Source: Sorex araneus (Eukaryota; Chordata; Mammalia; Eulipotyphla; Soricidae). From it: a stretch of DNA of 64,000 nucleotides. The notes beneath the pieces were generated by a model, which was not told where the DNA came from, made no database searches, and was given only the letters and a program-made list of their open reading frames with translations. The position numbers were made by a program, and so were the translations under genes. Each line of letters opens with the position of its first letter. Within the stretch, counting starts at the first letter, position 1. Below are positions 1 to 11,191 of this stretch, piece by piece. The stretch is from the NCBI RefSeq assembly GCF_027595985.1, contig NC_073305.1, forward strand, positions 164,747,184 through 164,811,183. Direction: 5' to 3'.

Positions 1-477
1 CAGACCCAGGTACATCAATAGGGAAGAAGCCAGCGCTCAGTGAGAAAGTTTTAGAAGCATGACATATTGATATATTGATGGCAGCAGACTCAGCCAAGTG
101 CCAAGGACTGGAACCAGAATAAAGGTGAGGGCTCAGTTTTATCGAATATCTGATGGGAATAGAGGCCCTTGTAGGCAGCAGGCACGCAATTACAGAAGCA
201 GGAATTCCTCAGTGTGTTACATGCAAAGTCGAATCAGCACCCTTTATTTCAAGGACACTCAGAGCCAACTCTTCAGTCACACGGCAAGGGGTTATCTAGA
301 GGCTGTTGGGCACTAAATACACTAGAGTTGCAGTATGTTTCTAGAAGCCTTTCATTTCTCCTGCTGCTCAGCTGTTCATGAGCAGGGGCTTAATTTTCTC
401 ATTGCATATTCGGCCCCCCATGGTCCCCCAAGGACTGAGTACCAAGTGTAGCTCTAACATCAAAGAGATACATTTCA
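1..477. other. Upstream flank, no gene seen
   Basis: No coding exon or RNA gene is recognisable here. The short open frame at 98-316 has no recognisable protein features. Around 390-470 there is a very worn trace of the shrew SINE body (a 'catggtccccc' stretch followed by 'ctgagtacc'). Confidence 0.4.
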
Positions 478-535
478 TATATATATATATACACACACAT
501 ATATATGTACATATACATATATATATATATATATA
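478..535. repeat. (TA)n/(CA)n microsatellite
   Basis: Alternating TA dinucleotides with a short ACAC core and a few TGTA interruptions, about 58 bp long. Seen directly in the sequence. Confidence 0.9.
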
Positions 536-559
536 AAAGAGACCAGAGGAAAAGGCCCT

Positions 560-735
560 TGTCCCTTCTGTCCTCTAAGACTCAGGCTGGCAGTCTGCCA
601 CTCAGGAAGGCCTGATTGTGTTGGCATCATGATCTCCAACTGCCAGCTTCTAGAACCGAGACAACTAAATTTCTGCCTTTATAAGTTGGCCAGTGTCTGG
701 TAGTTTGTTACAGCACTTCCCATGTATCGAGACTA
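560..735 (+). mobile_element. MaLR-type (MLT1-like) LTR fragment
   Basis: The block 'gagacaactaaatttctgcc' followed by a tttataag core, a 'cagtgtctggtagtttgtta' segment and 'cagca' matches the 3' part of ancient mammalian MaLR LTRs, including the polyadenylation region. The copy is diverged and no internal retroviral coding sequence is attached. It is an old fossil that predates the shrew SINEs around it. Confidence 0.6.
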
Positions 736-883
736 TATGATCCCATTCATATGAGGTGCAGAACCCACAAATTTAGACACAGAGGGCAGATGTGCAGTTT
801 CTTTGGGCTGAGGAATGAGTTGGGGAAGTCTTTGGCATTCTAAATCATATCTATTTTTATATGTATATATACATATGTATATT

Positions 884-1048
884 GTTTTTTTGGATCACAC
901 CCAGCAATGCACAGGGGTTACTCCTGGCTCTGCACTCAGGAATTACTGCTGGCAGTGCTCAGGGGACTATATAGGATGCTGGGGATCAAACCCCGGCCCA
1001 CGGAGTGCAAGGCAAATGCCCCTACCCGCTGTGCTATCACTCCAGCCT
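884..1048 (-). mobile_element. Family A SINE (SOR-like)
   Basis: Nearly full-length minus-strand copy: T-run, 'gatcacacccagcaatgcac', body, box-B complement and a 'tatcactccagcc' head. Moderately diverged. Confidence 0.85.
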
Positions 1049-1401
1049 GTAAATTATATCTTAATAAACTTCTTAGAGAAGGTAGAGAAGTAAATCTCAG
1101 CCAAAAAAAAAGAAGAAGAAGAAAAGAAAATTCAGCACAAATCTGGCTGCTGTCCTTGCTTTTTCTTTGCCCTCCAGCTCAGTCTATTAAATTTCACAGG
1201 ATGACTCAGTGGCCTTGGGGTTTCTGGGAAAGGCCTGGAACTCTCCAGGCCCTTGGTGGTCCCGCCCATCTCCATCCATCGGTCCTGCTTAGAACCCAAG
1301 GGGATGATGGGACCTAGATCACCTTCTAGGTGTGATGAGGACCCTTGGCCACAGTTGGGCCCCCAGAGCAACCTCCATGTGAAGTCAAACTCCACTCACG
1401 T

Positions 1402-1568
1402 TGGGGCCGCAGCGGTAGCACAGCGGGTGGGGCGCTGTCCTTGCACACACCGCCAACCTGGGTCCGCCCAGCACCCTAGGAGTGATCCCTGAGCTCAGAG
1501 CCACGAGTAAGTCCTGAATCCCACCAGGTGTGCAACCCCACCCCGCCCCCCAGCCAAAAAAAAAAAAA
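1402..1568 (+). mobile_element. Family A SINE (SOR-like)
   Basis: Plus-strand copy with a clear box A ('gtagcacagcgggt'), a shortened body and a C-rich then A-rich tail. Confidence 0.85.
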
Positions 1569-1570
1569 TG

Positions 1571-1720
1571 CTAGTTAGGACTTTGCCTTGCATGGAGTTT
1601 AATCCCCGGGACTCCAAATGGTCTCCTGAGCACCACCAGGAGTGACCCCTGAGCGCAGACTCAGGAATAAGCCCCGTACACCAGTGACTCTGATTAAAAA
1701 ATCAAAGCAATAAAAACGAA
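1571..1720 (+). mobile_element. Family A SINE, diverged
   Basis: Second plus-strand copy directly behind the first. It lacks most of the head but keeps 'tttgccttgcatgg' and the 'gagcaccaccaggagtga' body. A-rich end. Confidence 0.75.
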
Positions 1721-1779
1721 GTTAAAAAAAATCTAAAATATATATATAATAGATTGCATGAACGGTGAGCAGGCTCTCC

Positions 1780-2560
1780 GCGGTCGCTGTTGGCTGGGTA
1801 CACCCACGAGGGACCTGTTTGCCTGCGCCGGTCCCCGGAATCAGACCGGGTCTGCAGAACCTGTTCCGAGCAGGTGTGGGGCGCGCAGGAGACGTCCCCG
1901 AACCGGTTTCACCAGAACCCGGCCAGCAGAGCTGCTCTGTCCACCTGCCACCGCGCCCGCCGCGCTCCTCCAGCCTCCGCCTCTGCGTGCTGGTTAATCA
2001 CAAAAACAAGTTGAGGGGTGCGGACTCGGGGGGCGGCAGGGAGCCCGAAAGAAGACCCTGGTCCAAGCCGTTCTGCACCTGTGGTCTCCAGGTGGGACCC
2101 CCGGAATTCCGGGGGGACGGGGGGGGGGAGCGATCCGGTGCCTGTGGGGTCGCAGCGCCCCCTCCCGGCCCCGTCTCGGGCTCCTCACGCCGCCGCTCCC
2201 GGCCGAGGGAGGGACCGCGCGCGGGGCCGGCACGGGGGCGGGGACAGGGGCCAGCGCGCACCCCTGCGTCCCCGCGCGGCTCCCCGGGTTCTCTTCTCCC
2301 GCGGACCGTCCGCGCCGCCCATGGCCGAGGTGGTGGAGCCCGACCCCGGCGCGGCCGAGGACCCGGCGGCCCCGGCCCTGGAGACGCCGGCGTGGAAGGC
2401 GCCCGAGGACGCGGGCGCCCAGGTAGGCGCCTCCCGAGGGGACCCCTAGGGTGTGCGCCCCGCGGAGAGGCCGTGATCCTGCCGAATTCAAGTGGAAATA
2501 AAGGAAGCCGAAAGCGGGCGGCGGTCCTTCGCCCCCTCCCCCAGCACCCCCGAATGCCTT
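1780..2560 (+). promoter_or_regulatory. HEBP2: CpG-island promoter of HEBP2
   Basis: This ~780-bp stretch is very rich in G+C and CpG compared with the flanking SINE-filled DNA. It surrounds the first coding exon and holds a GC box (ggggcgggg at about 2234). No TATA box is placed where it would fix a start site, as is usual for a housekeeping CpG-island promoter. The transcription start cannot be read from the sequence. The long open frames on both strands here are by-products of base composition. Confidence 0.75.
2321..2422 (+). CDS. HEBP2: HEBP2 coding exon 1
   Basis: This exon encodes residues 1-34 of heme-binding protein 2 (SOUL), starting MAEVVEPDPGAAEDP and ending at ...EDAGAQ. The 34-residue acidic leader has the same length as I recall for human HEBP2. 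The ATG is preceded by gccgccc and followed by G, so it lacks a purine at -3, but no other in-frame ATG gives a SOUL leader. The exon ends on a codon boundary (CAG) directly before GTAGGC, a proper donor. In mammals the protein is a cytosolic/mitochondrial SOUL-family member linked to necrotic cell death under oxidative stress. The leader lies outside the SOUL fold. Confidence 0.93.
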
Positions 2561-2659
2561 CCTAAACCCGAAAGTTCCCTAGTTTTGCGCTACCCAAGGC
2601 CTGTTTCCAGTTCAGCTTCTCTTCTTTTGTGACTAGAGAGAAGTGCTGGGGAGGGGAGG

Positions 2660-2800
2660 GCTGGAGAGAAATACTGCAGGTAAGTTAGAGCCCTGGTACC
2701 CCAGATGCTCCCCCAACCTGGCCAGGAACGATCCCTGAGCTCAGAGCTAGGAATAAGCCCTGAGCGTGTGGCCCCTACACCCTCCCCGCCCCCCCCCCAA
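2660..2800 (+). mobile_element. Family A SINE, diverged
   Basis: Lies in HEBP2 intron 1. It keeps 'gagctcagagctaggaataa' and 'gccctgagcgtgtggccc', with a C-rich tail in place of pure A. Confidence 0.7.
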
Positions 2801-3107
2801 CAAATTAATTAAAAATTAAGTGGGTGAGCAGAGGGGGCGAAACTGGATTGCACCCCAGAATCTGCGGTGGGACCATCCCGGCGGAGGGGGCGTGACAGAA
2901 TCTCCAGGAGCCAAGGGGCAGACGCCGCCCCCTTCCCCCATCCGTGAGGGGGAGGCAGGGCGCCCGCGCGTTGGTGCTCCGAGGACCTGAGCACCAGGGC
3001 AAACGGACCGAACCGCGAGGCGGATCCTCGAGACCCAGCGATGCGTCTGTGCGAGGTAGCCTCGGGGTCTAGACCCGTGTCCCCAGGACTGCTGTGTTCC
3101 ATTTCAG

Positions 3108-3243
3108 CCCGGAAGTTATGAGATCCGACACTATGGACCGGCCAAGTGGGTCAGCACCTCGGTTGAGTCTATGGACTGGGATTCGGCCATCCAGACCGGC
3201 TTTACCAGACTGCACGGCTACATTCAAGGCAGGAACGAGAAAG
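3108..3243 (+). CDS. HEBP2: HEBP2 coding exon 2
   Basis: This exon encodes the start of the SOUL domain, residues 35-79 plus the first base of codon 80. It begins after 'atttcag' with PGSYEIRHYGPAKWV, the first beta strand of the SOUL fold, and ends ...GRNEK before GTGAAG. The sequence is very close to the human protein as I remember it; HGYIQGRNEK replaces a SYIQGKNEK-like stretch. The phase-1 end matches exon 3, which begins with AG to make the GAG codon. Confidence 0.95.
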
Positions 3244-3723
3244 GTGAAGGCACTCGACCCACCTCGGCATTCTAGGCTCCTGGCTGGCTCCCGGGCGTCC
3301 TATTGACATTGGGCCGTTTAAAGAAACGCCCCCCGTTTCCACTCTGTTCAGACCCTGCAAGGCTTTTCAAACCTCCGTTTCTGTGTTTCTATTGGAGTAA
3401 CTGAGCAGCATTGCAACTTTTCTTGGCTAATGCTTTTGTGTTAATTTGATGATAGGGTAAGAGATAATCAGGGAGGTGCAAAGAATCTTAGACCCCCAGA
3501 CAAAACTTCTTGCCCCCGCTGACATGCTGTCTGTTCACAAGGACCCATCTCCAAATTGTAAAAGTAAATACTGGTCTGTAATTGCTCCTTCCATCCCTAA
3601 AACCCCGGAATTGATGAACAAGCAAACAAACAAAAAACATTGTTTATTTCATCAAAGCTTATTTTATCAAATAAGACCCTGCTTTTTTTCATCAAAATGA
3701 CAGTTAATCTTAAAAGCAAATAA

Positions 3724-3940
3724 TTGGGGGTAGAGAGATAATACAATAGGTAAGACATTTGCCTGGCACTTATTCCCTACCCCCATCTCCCATTTTTTTC
3801 CTTCTTTGTTGGCCTCCGTTCTATCCCCAGTACTTCATTTGGTCCCCTGAGCACCACCAGGAGTGACCCTGAGCACAGAGCCAGGAAGAAGCCCTGAGTA
3901 TCTCCAGGTGTGGCCCAAATAACCCCCCACCCCATCCACA
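3724..3940 (+). mobile_element. Family A SINE with internal insertion
   Basis: Plus copy in HEBP2 intron 2. The head ('agagataatacaataggtaa') and body ('gagcaccaccaggagtgacc') are separated by about 50 extra pyrimidine-rich bases. Confidence 0.75.
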
Positions 3941-4009
3941 GGAGCAAATATTTACATCAGTGGCATAAAGTAAATCAGGAAAGTCAGATTCAGAAATACT
4001 AGTTTCAAG

Positions 4010-4140
4010 GGCGGGGGAGATAATGCAGTGGACTGGAGCATGCTGGAGACCCAGTTTAAATTCCCAGCACTGCGTGATTCCAAGTACTAAGCTGGGAATA
4101 ACCCCTGAGCACCATTAAATAGGCCCCAAGCCCCCAAAAG
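4010..4140 (+). mobile_element. Family A SINE, diverged
   Basis: Plus copy about 100 bp before HEBP2 exon 3. The head 'gggggagataatgcagtgga' and the 'aataacccctgagcacc' end are visible. Confidence 0.65.
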
Positions 4141-4246
4141 GGGAAGAAATGATAGAATTGATAGATTCCATTTTAAAACATAGGCATAAGTACCCTAAAA
4201 CTGCTTTCATGTCTCTTCAGTATTTGACTGTATCTTTATGGCACAG

Positions 4247-4427
4247 AGATGAAAATAAAGATGACAGCTCCAGTGACGAGCTACGTGGAGCCAGGGTCCG
4301 GGCCCTTCAGCCAGTCTACCATTACCATTTCCCTGTATATCCCTTCCGAGCAGCAATCCGATCCGCCCAGGCCCTCGGAGTCAGATGTCTTCATTGAAGA
4401 CAGGGCCGGAATGACTGTGTTTGTACG
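4247..4427 (+). CDS. HEBP2: HEBP2 coding exon 3
   Basis: This exon encodes residues 80 (part) to 140 (part) of the SOUL domain. It starts with AG after 'ggcac', then MKIKMTAPVTSYVEPGSGPF, the most conserved SOUL-family block, and ends in ...GMTVFVR. The acceptor is 'tttatggcacag', which has a poor pyrimidine tract, but the phase and conserved protein leave little doubt. The exon leaves CG before GTAAGT, completed to Arg by the first base of exon 4. Confidence 0.95.
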
Positions 4428-4767
4428 GTAAGTGGTGGGTAATTTATAGCCCTGCTGCCTGCTGGCTTTCCTTGCCTGCTCTCACTGGCTCAGTCCTCTG
4501 CAATTTCAGTCGGCTTTTCACCCTTCTCTGAAAGCCAGTCGAATGCATTCTGTGTGTCTTCCCTCTGGCTTAGTTTTGTGTTACTGAGGGTCTGTTGTTG
4601 TAAGATATAATCAATTCATTTAAGGAGGAGGTGTTTCCCCCGCCCCGCCCCCTCTTCACATAAGACACGATACAGAGAGTTGCACCCAAAACATGTGAGA
4701 AAAAAGCAGCTCCTACCTTCTGTCTGGTTGGACAAGAATAAAAAATTCCTTTGAGACACAGTGCATG

Positions 4768-4975
4768 GGGCCGAGAGATAGTACAGCAGGTAGGACACTT
4801 GCTTTGCACATGGCTGACCCGGGTTCCATCCCCAGTGCCCTAAATGGTCCCCTGAGCACCACCAGGAGTGATCCTTGAGCATAGAACCAGGAATAATCCG
4901 TGAACACCGTTAAGTGGAGACAAAAACAAAAACAAAACAAAACAAAACAACAAAAAATCACCCATAATATAACAA
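4768..4975 (+). mobile_element. Family A SINE
   Basis: Full plus copy in HEBP2 intron 3. Box A 'gatagtacagcaggtaggac', box B 'gggttccatcccc', and a long (CAAAA)n tail. Confidence 0.85.
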
Positions 4976-5183
4976 AACAAAAAAAGAAACCCCAGTACAT
5001 TGGACCCTGTGCCCTTCCTTCTAGCTTCTAGGTTCTGATTATCCCAAACTCTTCATATTGTCTCCCCTGCCCAGGGAACAGTAACTGTTGCTGCCTGCTC
5101 TGCCTGTTAGATTCCCCATTCCTTTAACAAGAATGTCGGTTAACTGTTTAATTCATTCTTTAGATTAAATTCTCTTTGTTAAA

Positions 5184-5222
5184 ATACACACACACACACA
5201 CATTCACTCACACACAGTGTGC
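5184..5222. repeat. (CA)n microsatellite
   Basis: About 11 CA units, then an interrupted ACAC segment. It marks the left edge of a SINE-free block. Confidence 0.85.
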
Positions 5223-5249
5223 AAGAGTCTCACATGAATGGACTTTGCT

Positions 5250-6640
5250 TTATTTTCATTTATTTGGTGGGTTGGGAATTTTCAAAGAAAGGTGCAGTGG
5301 GCATTCAGGGTGTTCAAGCATTCGGTAGCAGAGAGTCACCTCTCCAAGCCAGATGACGGGTGACAGAAGGTTGGATGACAGAACAGAGAAACTGGGACTC
5401 GGCAGTTTATTTCTCCTCCCCCGTGTAATCCAATCTCTCCCCTATGGTGCAGTCATAGTTTTGATCTAGTCCCAGTCATCATAGTTCTATCATCCTAGTC
5501 TCTTCGTAGACCTCAAAGTCCTCTACTTCATTCCTCGCTTATTTCTGGTCTTATAATCCTTATACTTCCTCGCTTAGTTCTGGTCTTATAATCCTCTACT
5601 TCCAGTCATTGTCATCATCCAGTTCTCCTCAAAGTCCCAAAGTCTCCAAAGTGTCAGTTCTATTCTCCTAGTTATTGACTTTCTAGTCCTCACAGACCCT
5701 TAAGTCTTCAAAGTCCCGAAGTCCCAAAGTCCTCATTCTCCTCCTCTAGTCTTCAACCTCTAGTCCCCTCTTTCCCCTTCCAGCATAGTTATGTAGAAAT
5801 CATGAAGGGTGGGGAGACACAAAGGCGGGGTTGAGCCACTCCTTCAGGAGATTAACTCAAGGACAAAAATCTCATCTGAGGGTTCAGCACTCCACATTAC
5901 TAGGACATTTGCTCAAGGGCGGGATTCCATCCAGGGTGTATTGCTTTTTCCTTTCTTCAGCTAGAAATCCATTTAAACAATCATAGTAAATTTACTTCTT
6001 AAAATATTTCTGGCCATTTTGTACGAACACAGTAAGAGATATATTAAGCTTAAAGATTGGCTTTTCCTGGGAACATCTCACTATATATTCCAGACCACAG
6101 TCCTCAGGCCAGGTTAGTCTTTCCTAACCCCAGCAGGGTCCTTATTCAGTTACTTCTTTCTGGGTCATGACAAAGTTTGTCCATAACCATGCTCTTAACT
6201 TATAGTTAAGTATTATGGTGTGTGGCCTGGCCCATTTCCATTCCAGGGTAGCTCATAACTTGCCCTGAGTCCATCCAGTCCCTCATCAGGACCCTGCTTT
6301 TGGGGTGCTAGGAACTAAGGGAAACTGAGGCTTAAGTAAATATGAATGCCCAGGAGTATATATTATTTTGGAGTCAATTATTTCCCATGATACAAAGCAT
6401 AGCATGAACTGTCTTCCTGTGTCTATACAAAAAGGACATTGCTAAATAAACCATGCAAATGACATAAAGGAAAGAGAAAAGCAATATAGGATTATTACTG
6501 CCTGATGGAATTGGGTGTGCCTCTGGGGCACTGTTGTGGGAGTAGCTCTATAAACCCAAGCTCCCTGCAAGAGGAGCAAGGATAGCCCAATGTTATCCAG
6601 TAGTGGGCAGCTGAGGGGTGTGGTTGTTGGGCCACATCCT
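5250..6640 (-). mobile_element. Probable LTR-retroelement remnant (tentative)
   Basis: Minus-strand reading shows an LTR-like layout: a U3-like part (about 5940-5460) with many GGACTTTGGGACT-type near-repeats, then AATAAA at about 5410 followed by 'ctgccgagtcccagtttctc' and a TCTGT-rich U5-like end by about 5270. The block up to 6640 has no shrew SINE. I could not fix TG/CA ends, target duplications, a primer-binding site or any coding remnant, so the class and edges are uncertain. It lies inside HEBP2 intron 3. Confidence 0.35.
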
Positions 6641-6689
6641 GAAGTTCCTGGCCTGACGTTGGCTCTCAGAATCAGGTGAGTTCATTAAA

Positions 6690-7375
6690 GACAGAGCCAA
6701 GTGACTGCATGGTATCATCATCCTGTTGATCATCGAATTTCTCGAGCGGTCTCAATACTGTCTCCATTCGTCCTAGCCCTGAGATTTTAGAAGCCTCTCT
6801 TTACCTGTCCTTCCCAATGGTGCCTCATTGGAGGCTCTTTCAGGGTCAGGGGAATGAGACCCATCACTGTTACTGGTTTTGGCATATGAATACACCATGG
6901 CGAGTTTGTGAAGCTCTCCCATGTGGGCAGGAAACTCTCGGTAGCTTGCCAGGTTCGCCCAGAGGGAGAACTAGGCTATAAGATGTCGCTTCCAGGAGCT
7001 TGGTTTTATAGTCTCTGGGTGTTGGCTGTTGGTGGGATTACACGATGCCATGCCGGGGGCAGTCCCTGGGTGTGACCGCCTAGCTACTAGAAAATGGGGG
7101 ATCTGGGCGGAGGAGGCCCAGTCCTGATCCAAGCAGGGTTGGAGGTCTCAGCCCCGGGTCCATCATACCTGGGTTCCTCTGCCGGTACCTTCATACATGA
7201 GGCACATCTGAACGTGTGGAGAGGGGCCTTGAGCATGGTTGTGGCTGGGCTCTGGAGGTCTTCAGCCATGGGAGCTCTGCTCAAGATGGGGAGGGAAGCT
7301 GGAGCCCACCCCCTCCGAGGGATCCCAGGGAAGACAGCCAGGAGCGGGGGCAAGAGACTCTCTGATAAGAGACTT
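6690..7375 (-). mobile_element. Family D element (RTE-tailed, ~650 bp), copy 1
   Basis: Read on the minus strand, a GC-rich 5' part (7375-7030) leads into 'cctggcaagctaccgagag', a 'catatgccaaaaccagtaac' box, a ~125-bp unique insert and an RTE-type 3' end ('ctcgagaaattcgatgatc'). The same order is found in plus orientation at 51.11-51.75 kb. No tRNA-like head is present. I infer a non-autonomous element moved by an RTE LINE. Confidence 0.7.
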
Positions 7376-7394
7376 GCATGGTAAGCAGTGGGTA

Positions 7395-7522
7395 AATGGT
7401 TATCAGGGACGACCCCTGGCCATTCTCAGAGGATTATATGTGGTATTGGGAATTAATTACGTTGGCAAAGTAGCTGCGTGCAAAGCAAGCGCCACACTCC
7501 TGTACTGTGTCTTCAGCCCCTG
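7395..7522 (-). mobile_element. Family A SINE fragment
   Basis: Minus-strand piece with 'tcagaggattatatgtggta' and 'tgcgtgcaaagcaagcgcc', directly beyond the family D copy. Confidence 0.65.
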
Positions 7523-8464
7523 GAGGACTTTTATTGCTCTTTTTTTATTTTCTCTTTGGCACTGTGTTGAAGGAATATTTCTCTGCTTCCCCTACCCCCA
7601 TAGAGTCCTCACAGCCTGCCATCTGCTCCAGTCCCACCAGTTCCTGGTATCCGCCCTTCCACCTGCCGTCCCTTCCAGGTGACCCAGACAGCAGTCCTGG
7701 GTCACTCAGCTCAGCCCTCCCTATTGGTCCTCTGTTTAACTCTCCAAGTGCCAAGATCCTGTCATATCTTCCCTTCCCATTCTGCAACCCCCCTCTTGTC
7801 CACTTCCACCCCACTGTCACTGTCAATGTCCCTTTGCCCTTTATGACTCTTGTGTCACTAGACGTGCTCTATGTGATCTATCCGTAGTGACCCATGTTTG
7901 TGTTCCTTAAACTGATTTCCCTTGGTGGTGGACATTTCTTTGTGGGGGTGGGAATCAAACTCACGCAGCTCTACAACATGAGGCTGCTTCCAGCTCTTCC
8001 CTGTCCTTATGGTGGCCAAGGACAGCAGGCCTGCCCGGCCCCTCAGCAGCACACGCTCTGACAGCTGTCCTTTTATCTAGTCCATTATTCCTGGGAAGGA
8101 TGCCGGGCTCCACTTCTGTCTCTCTGTCCCCAGTGCTACTGACACCCTCAGGCTCTCTGCTTCACAAGAGACCACAGGGAAGTCACTTTTAGATCCCTGG
8201 GCGTGGCACAAAGCTTGACACTCAGTAGCTTCTAGGGTGTTGACTGTGCATCTTGTTGGTCCACTTCTATCACCTCCCCGGAAGGACTCCTCTGTCCCCG
8301 GATCTCTTCCTTTCTCCTCCACACTAGAGCCAAGTGTCTTTCTTACCATAGCAACAGCAGCAAAAGCTCCAACCTGTTACACTATTTTAAAATGTGTTGG
8401 TTTCCTCTTGTTTCAGGGTAAAGTTCAGATTGTTCCTGTTGTGCAAAGTTTCTTGAGGGGGTGT
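7523..8464. other. HEBP2 intron 3, no feature recognised
   Basis: Pyrimidine-rich unique sequence. Parts near 7560-7800 and 8230-8420 have the texture of worn L2-type repeats but could not be placed. No exon-like open frame is flanked by splice signals. Confidence 0.4.
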
Positions 8465-8625
8465 TGTTTGTTTTGTTTTGAGGCCACACCTGGGGTTGCG
8501 CAGGAGCTACCGCTCTGTGCTCAGGGGTCACTCCTGGTGATGTCTGGTGGACTGTATGCCATGCTGGAGACTGAACTGGGGTCGTCTGCATGCAAGGCAA
8601 GCACCCGAACCCATCTCTATCTCCC
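8465..8625 (-). mobile_element. Family A SINE
   Basis: Minus copy with the (T)nG run, 'ggccacacctgg', 'gctctgtgctcaggggtcac' and 'tgcatgcaaggcaagcacc'. Confidence 0.8.
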
Positions 8626-9210
8626 CTCCTTCTTAGAGGTAATGGGTTTTCTCTCTCCATCTCCACAAAGCCTTTGACAATATCACCCAATTCTGTCTTC
8701 CCAGTGGGCTATACTCCATTAACCTTTTTGCCCTTCATTCACAAACCACAACCCTCTACATCTCTTTTACCTTCCATCTCTGGCAAGTTCACTCATATTC
8801 CTCTTGCCAAAATCTCAGCAGTAAAATGGGCACTCATGGCGCAGTCCTTCCTCATTGGGTTGCCCTGCAGGTCATGAACTAATTCGCATGCAGTCTCAGA
8901 ATGGGAACATGGTTGCTATTGCTCATTCTGGCTCCTTTGTCCCTTCCTGAAAGCCCACTTGCTTCATTCAGCACTCAGATCAGATGACGTTTTACCTCTG
9001 AGGTCTGCGTCAGTTTCTCTAGCGAGTCCGCCATTCTGTCCTCTGTTTTCCTAAATGTTAATGATCAATTATGGTCTCTGTTCTTGCAAATCTTGTCCAT
9101 ATCCTGCAGTTCCTAGCAAGGCAGGTTGGAGGAGGTTCATTATGTGTCTATGCACTGAATATGCTTTAGATAGATAATTGTAGAACATTGTATTCAGAGA
9201 ACAAAAGAGG
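8626..9210. other. HEBP2 intron 3, unique sequence
   Basis: No gene, RNA or clear repeat was recognised. Pyrimidine-rich in the first half. Confidence 0.4.
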
Positions 9211-9371
9211 ATTTTTTTGTTTGTTTATTTGTGGATCACACCCAGTGGTGCTCAGGGCTTAACTCCTGGCTCTGTCTTCAGGGATCACTCTTGGCAGAGC
9301 TCAGGGGACCATCTGGGGTTCTGGGATAGAACCCGGGCAAGCACCATGCCCTCTACTATTACCCCAGTCCC
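9211..9371 (-). mobile_element. Family A SINE
   Basis: Minus copy with 'ggatcacacccagtggtgct', 'ctcttggcagagctcagggg' and a shortened box-B region. Confidence 0.85.
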
Positions 9372-9799
9372 CAACAAAAGAGGGTTTTTAATTAGGGAGT
9401 TCAAGATTTGGTTTCAACCTAGTAGGATCAGAAAATAAATTCCCTTTAGGGAGTTCAAGACTTAAGAGTTGGTTTCTTGTTAAGGAAAAAAGAAAGTTAA
9501 AAAGTGACATGGTTCAGAATTGTATTGTCAATATGATGAAAATGATAAAGTTTCATCAATTTATCTTTGATTCTTTTTACATATGTGTGCAAATATCGAT
9601 TTCTATGCTTACCAAGGATTTCAGAGGGTACTGTATGATTCTAAATGCCTGGCTGACGGAAGTGAATAAAACATACATGGTTTGTACCTTTGACAGTTTA
9701 TATTGTGCCTTGAGTGAAAGGACTGATATTTTTCATTGGCACCTTAATCATACAACTTATGACAAAGAAGGTTATCAGGAATATGTTTGCTTGCTATTC

Positions 9800-9961
9800 T
9801 TTTATTTTGGAGGTGACCCGGCTATACTTCAGGGCTACTCTGATTCTGCTTGTGGGTCATTCCCAGCAATGCTTGGGGGACCATCCAGTGCTGGACGTTG
9901 AGCCAAGATCAGCAACATACAAGACAAGTCCTTTAACTCCTGAACTATCTCTGTGGCTCCT
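9800..9961 (-). mobile_element. Family A SINE, diverged
   Basis: Minus copy, old: 'cccagcaatgcttgggggac' and 'caacatacaagacaagtcc' remain, with 'ctatctctgtggctcc' at the head end. Confidence 0.7.
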
Positions 9962-11191
9962 GTTTTCTGTTCTGATCCTTCAAAATAAAATTAATCACAT
10001 TTGTCAGCCACTCTGCCAGGTTAGAGTGATATCTCGATGTTTTTGTTTCTGTATTTCCAAGCCTATACTTAAATTTTCACGCTAACTTCTCCTGTTGGCT
10101 CTTTTCACTGTCTTTTCTTCCTCATTCCCACAGAAACTTCCTAACTGCCTCTTTCTCTCCATCCGATTTTCTGTCTCCGCCTCTACAAGTTAACTGTGAT
10201 CAAGTTACTTCTCCACTCAGCTGCCTTTGGAATAATTTCAAAAGTTCTTAGGTTCTCTTTCTCTAGCTCACACTCAACTTTCTCACCTCACTTGATGCTT
10301 CACAAAGAAAGGTTTTTTGATTTTTGCTCTTCCTTTCCTTTTCATGTCCATCCTTCTTCTCTGCTCCAAAAAACTATCATCTACTCCAAACCCAACTCAA
10401 GTGACCCCTTTCTTCCATCCCAGTTTAATCCTGCTTTGTGTTCCCTTAGAGCTTTGATCCTGTCTCTGTTAGAATTTATCTCGGTTCATTAGAGGGAAAG
10501 ATGCTAAAAGATCCATCTTTTCCATTAGACTATATTCATGGCATCAAAGCAGTTTCTGATTGGGCAGGGAGATAGCTAGACAGTATGCCTTGACGTGATG
10601 CCTGAATTCAATCCTGCGCACTTTATACCTCCTTCTTGTACCTCTGGATTTAGCTCTGATATTCTCTGTGCTCCACCAGACATAGTGATACCCATTGCCC
10701 CAAGGAAACAATCTCATATTAATCTGTAATCAGGAAGGATAGGCTCTTTTTTTTTTCCAAGGAGAGGAAGAAAGAGATTATGTTCAGTAGAAACTTGAAA
10801 ATCTGGAAGGAGCCCTAAAAATGTCACTGTGGTTCTCTGCCCAGAATTAGTATTAGCAGGATACTGTTAGCAAGCGGTCCCTCAGACCTCACTGCCAGCT
10901 TCCTGAGTCGGCATTCTAGCAAGATCCCCAGTGACTGGCATGCAGGCTTAGACTTGAGGAGCAGAGAGTGTGCAGTTCCAAACCTGCCTGCCAGCAGGTG
11001 GGCTGCACACCCTCTCCCAGGTCCCCCAAGTGTGTGGAGGTCACAGTGGGACTGAGAAGCCCCAGAAGTGAAAGGTGAGTTCAGCGGCTGAGAGACAAGG
11101 GCACCTCAAGCTACACTTGATCCAACATTCAAGGCAGCAGCTTTTGCTTTTTGTTTTCAGCTGACATTGCACCACATTTCTGTTCACTCCT
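9962..11191. other. HEBP2 intron 3, mostly unique
   Basis: Pyrimidine-rich to about 10490. A very worn plus-strand SINE may lie at 10565-10700 ('gcagggagatagctagacag'). No exon with splice signals was found. Confidence 0.4.

Noticed and set aside
98-316. 72-codon open frame at the left edge
   Set aside because: No start context, motif or splice support, and composition is like non-coding DNA.
1765-2565. 266-codon plus-strand open frame over the HEBP2 promoter
   Set aside because: It runs through the CpG island in a frame other than HEBP2, is Arg/Pro/Gly-rich from base composition, and crosses the exon 1 donor.
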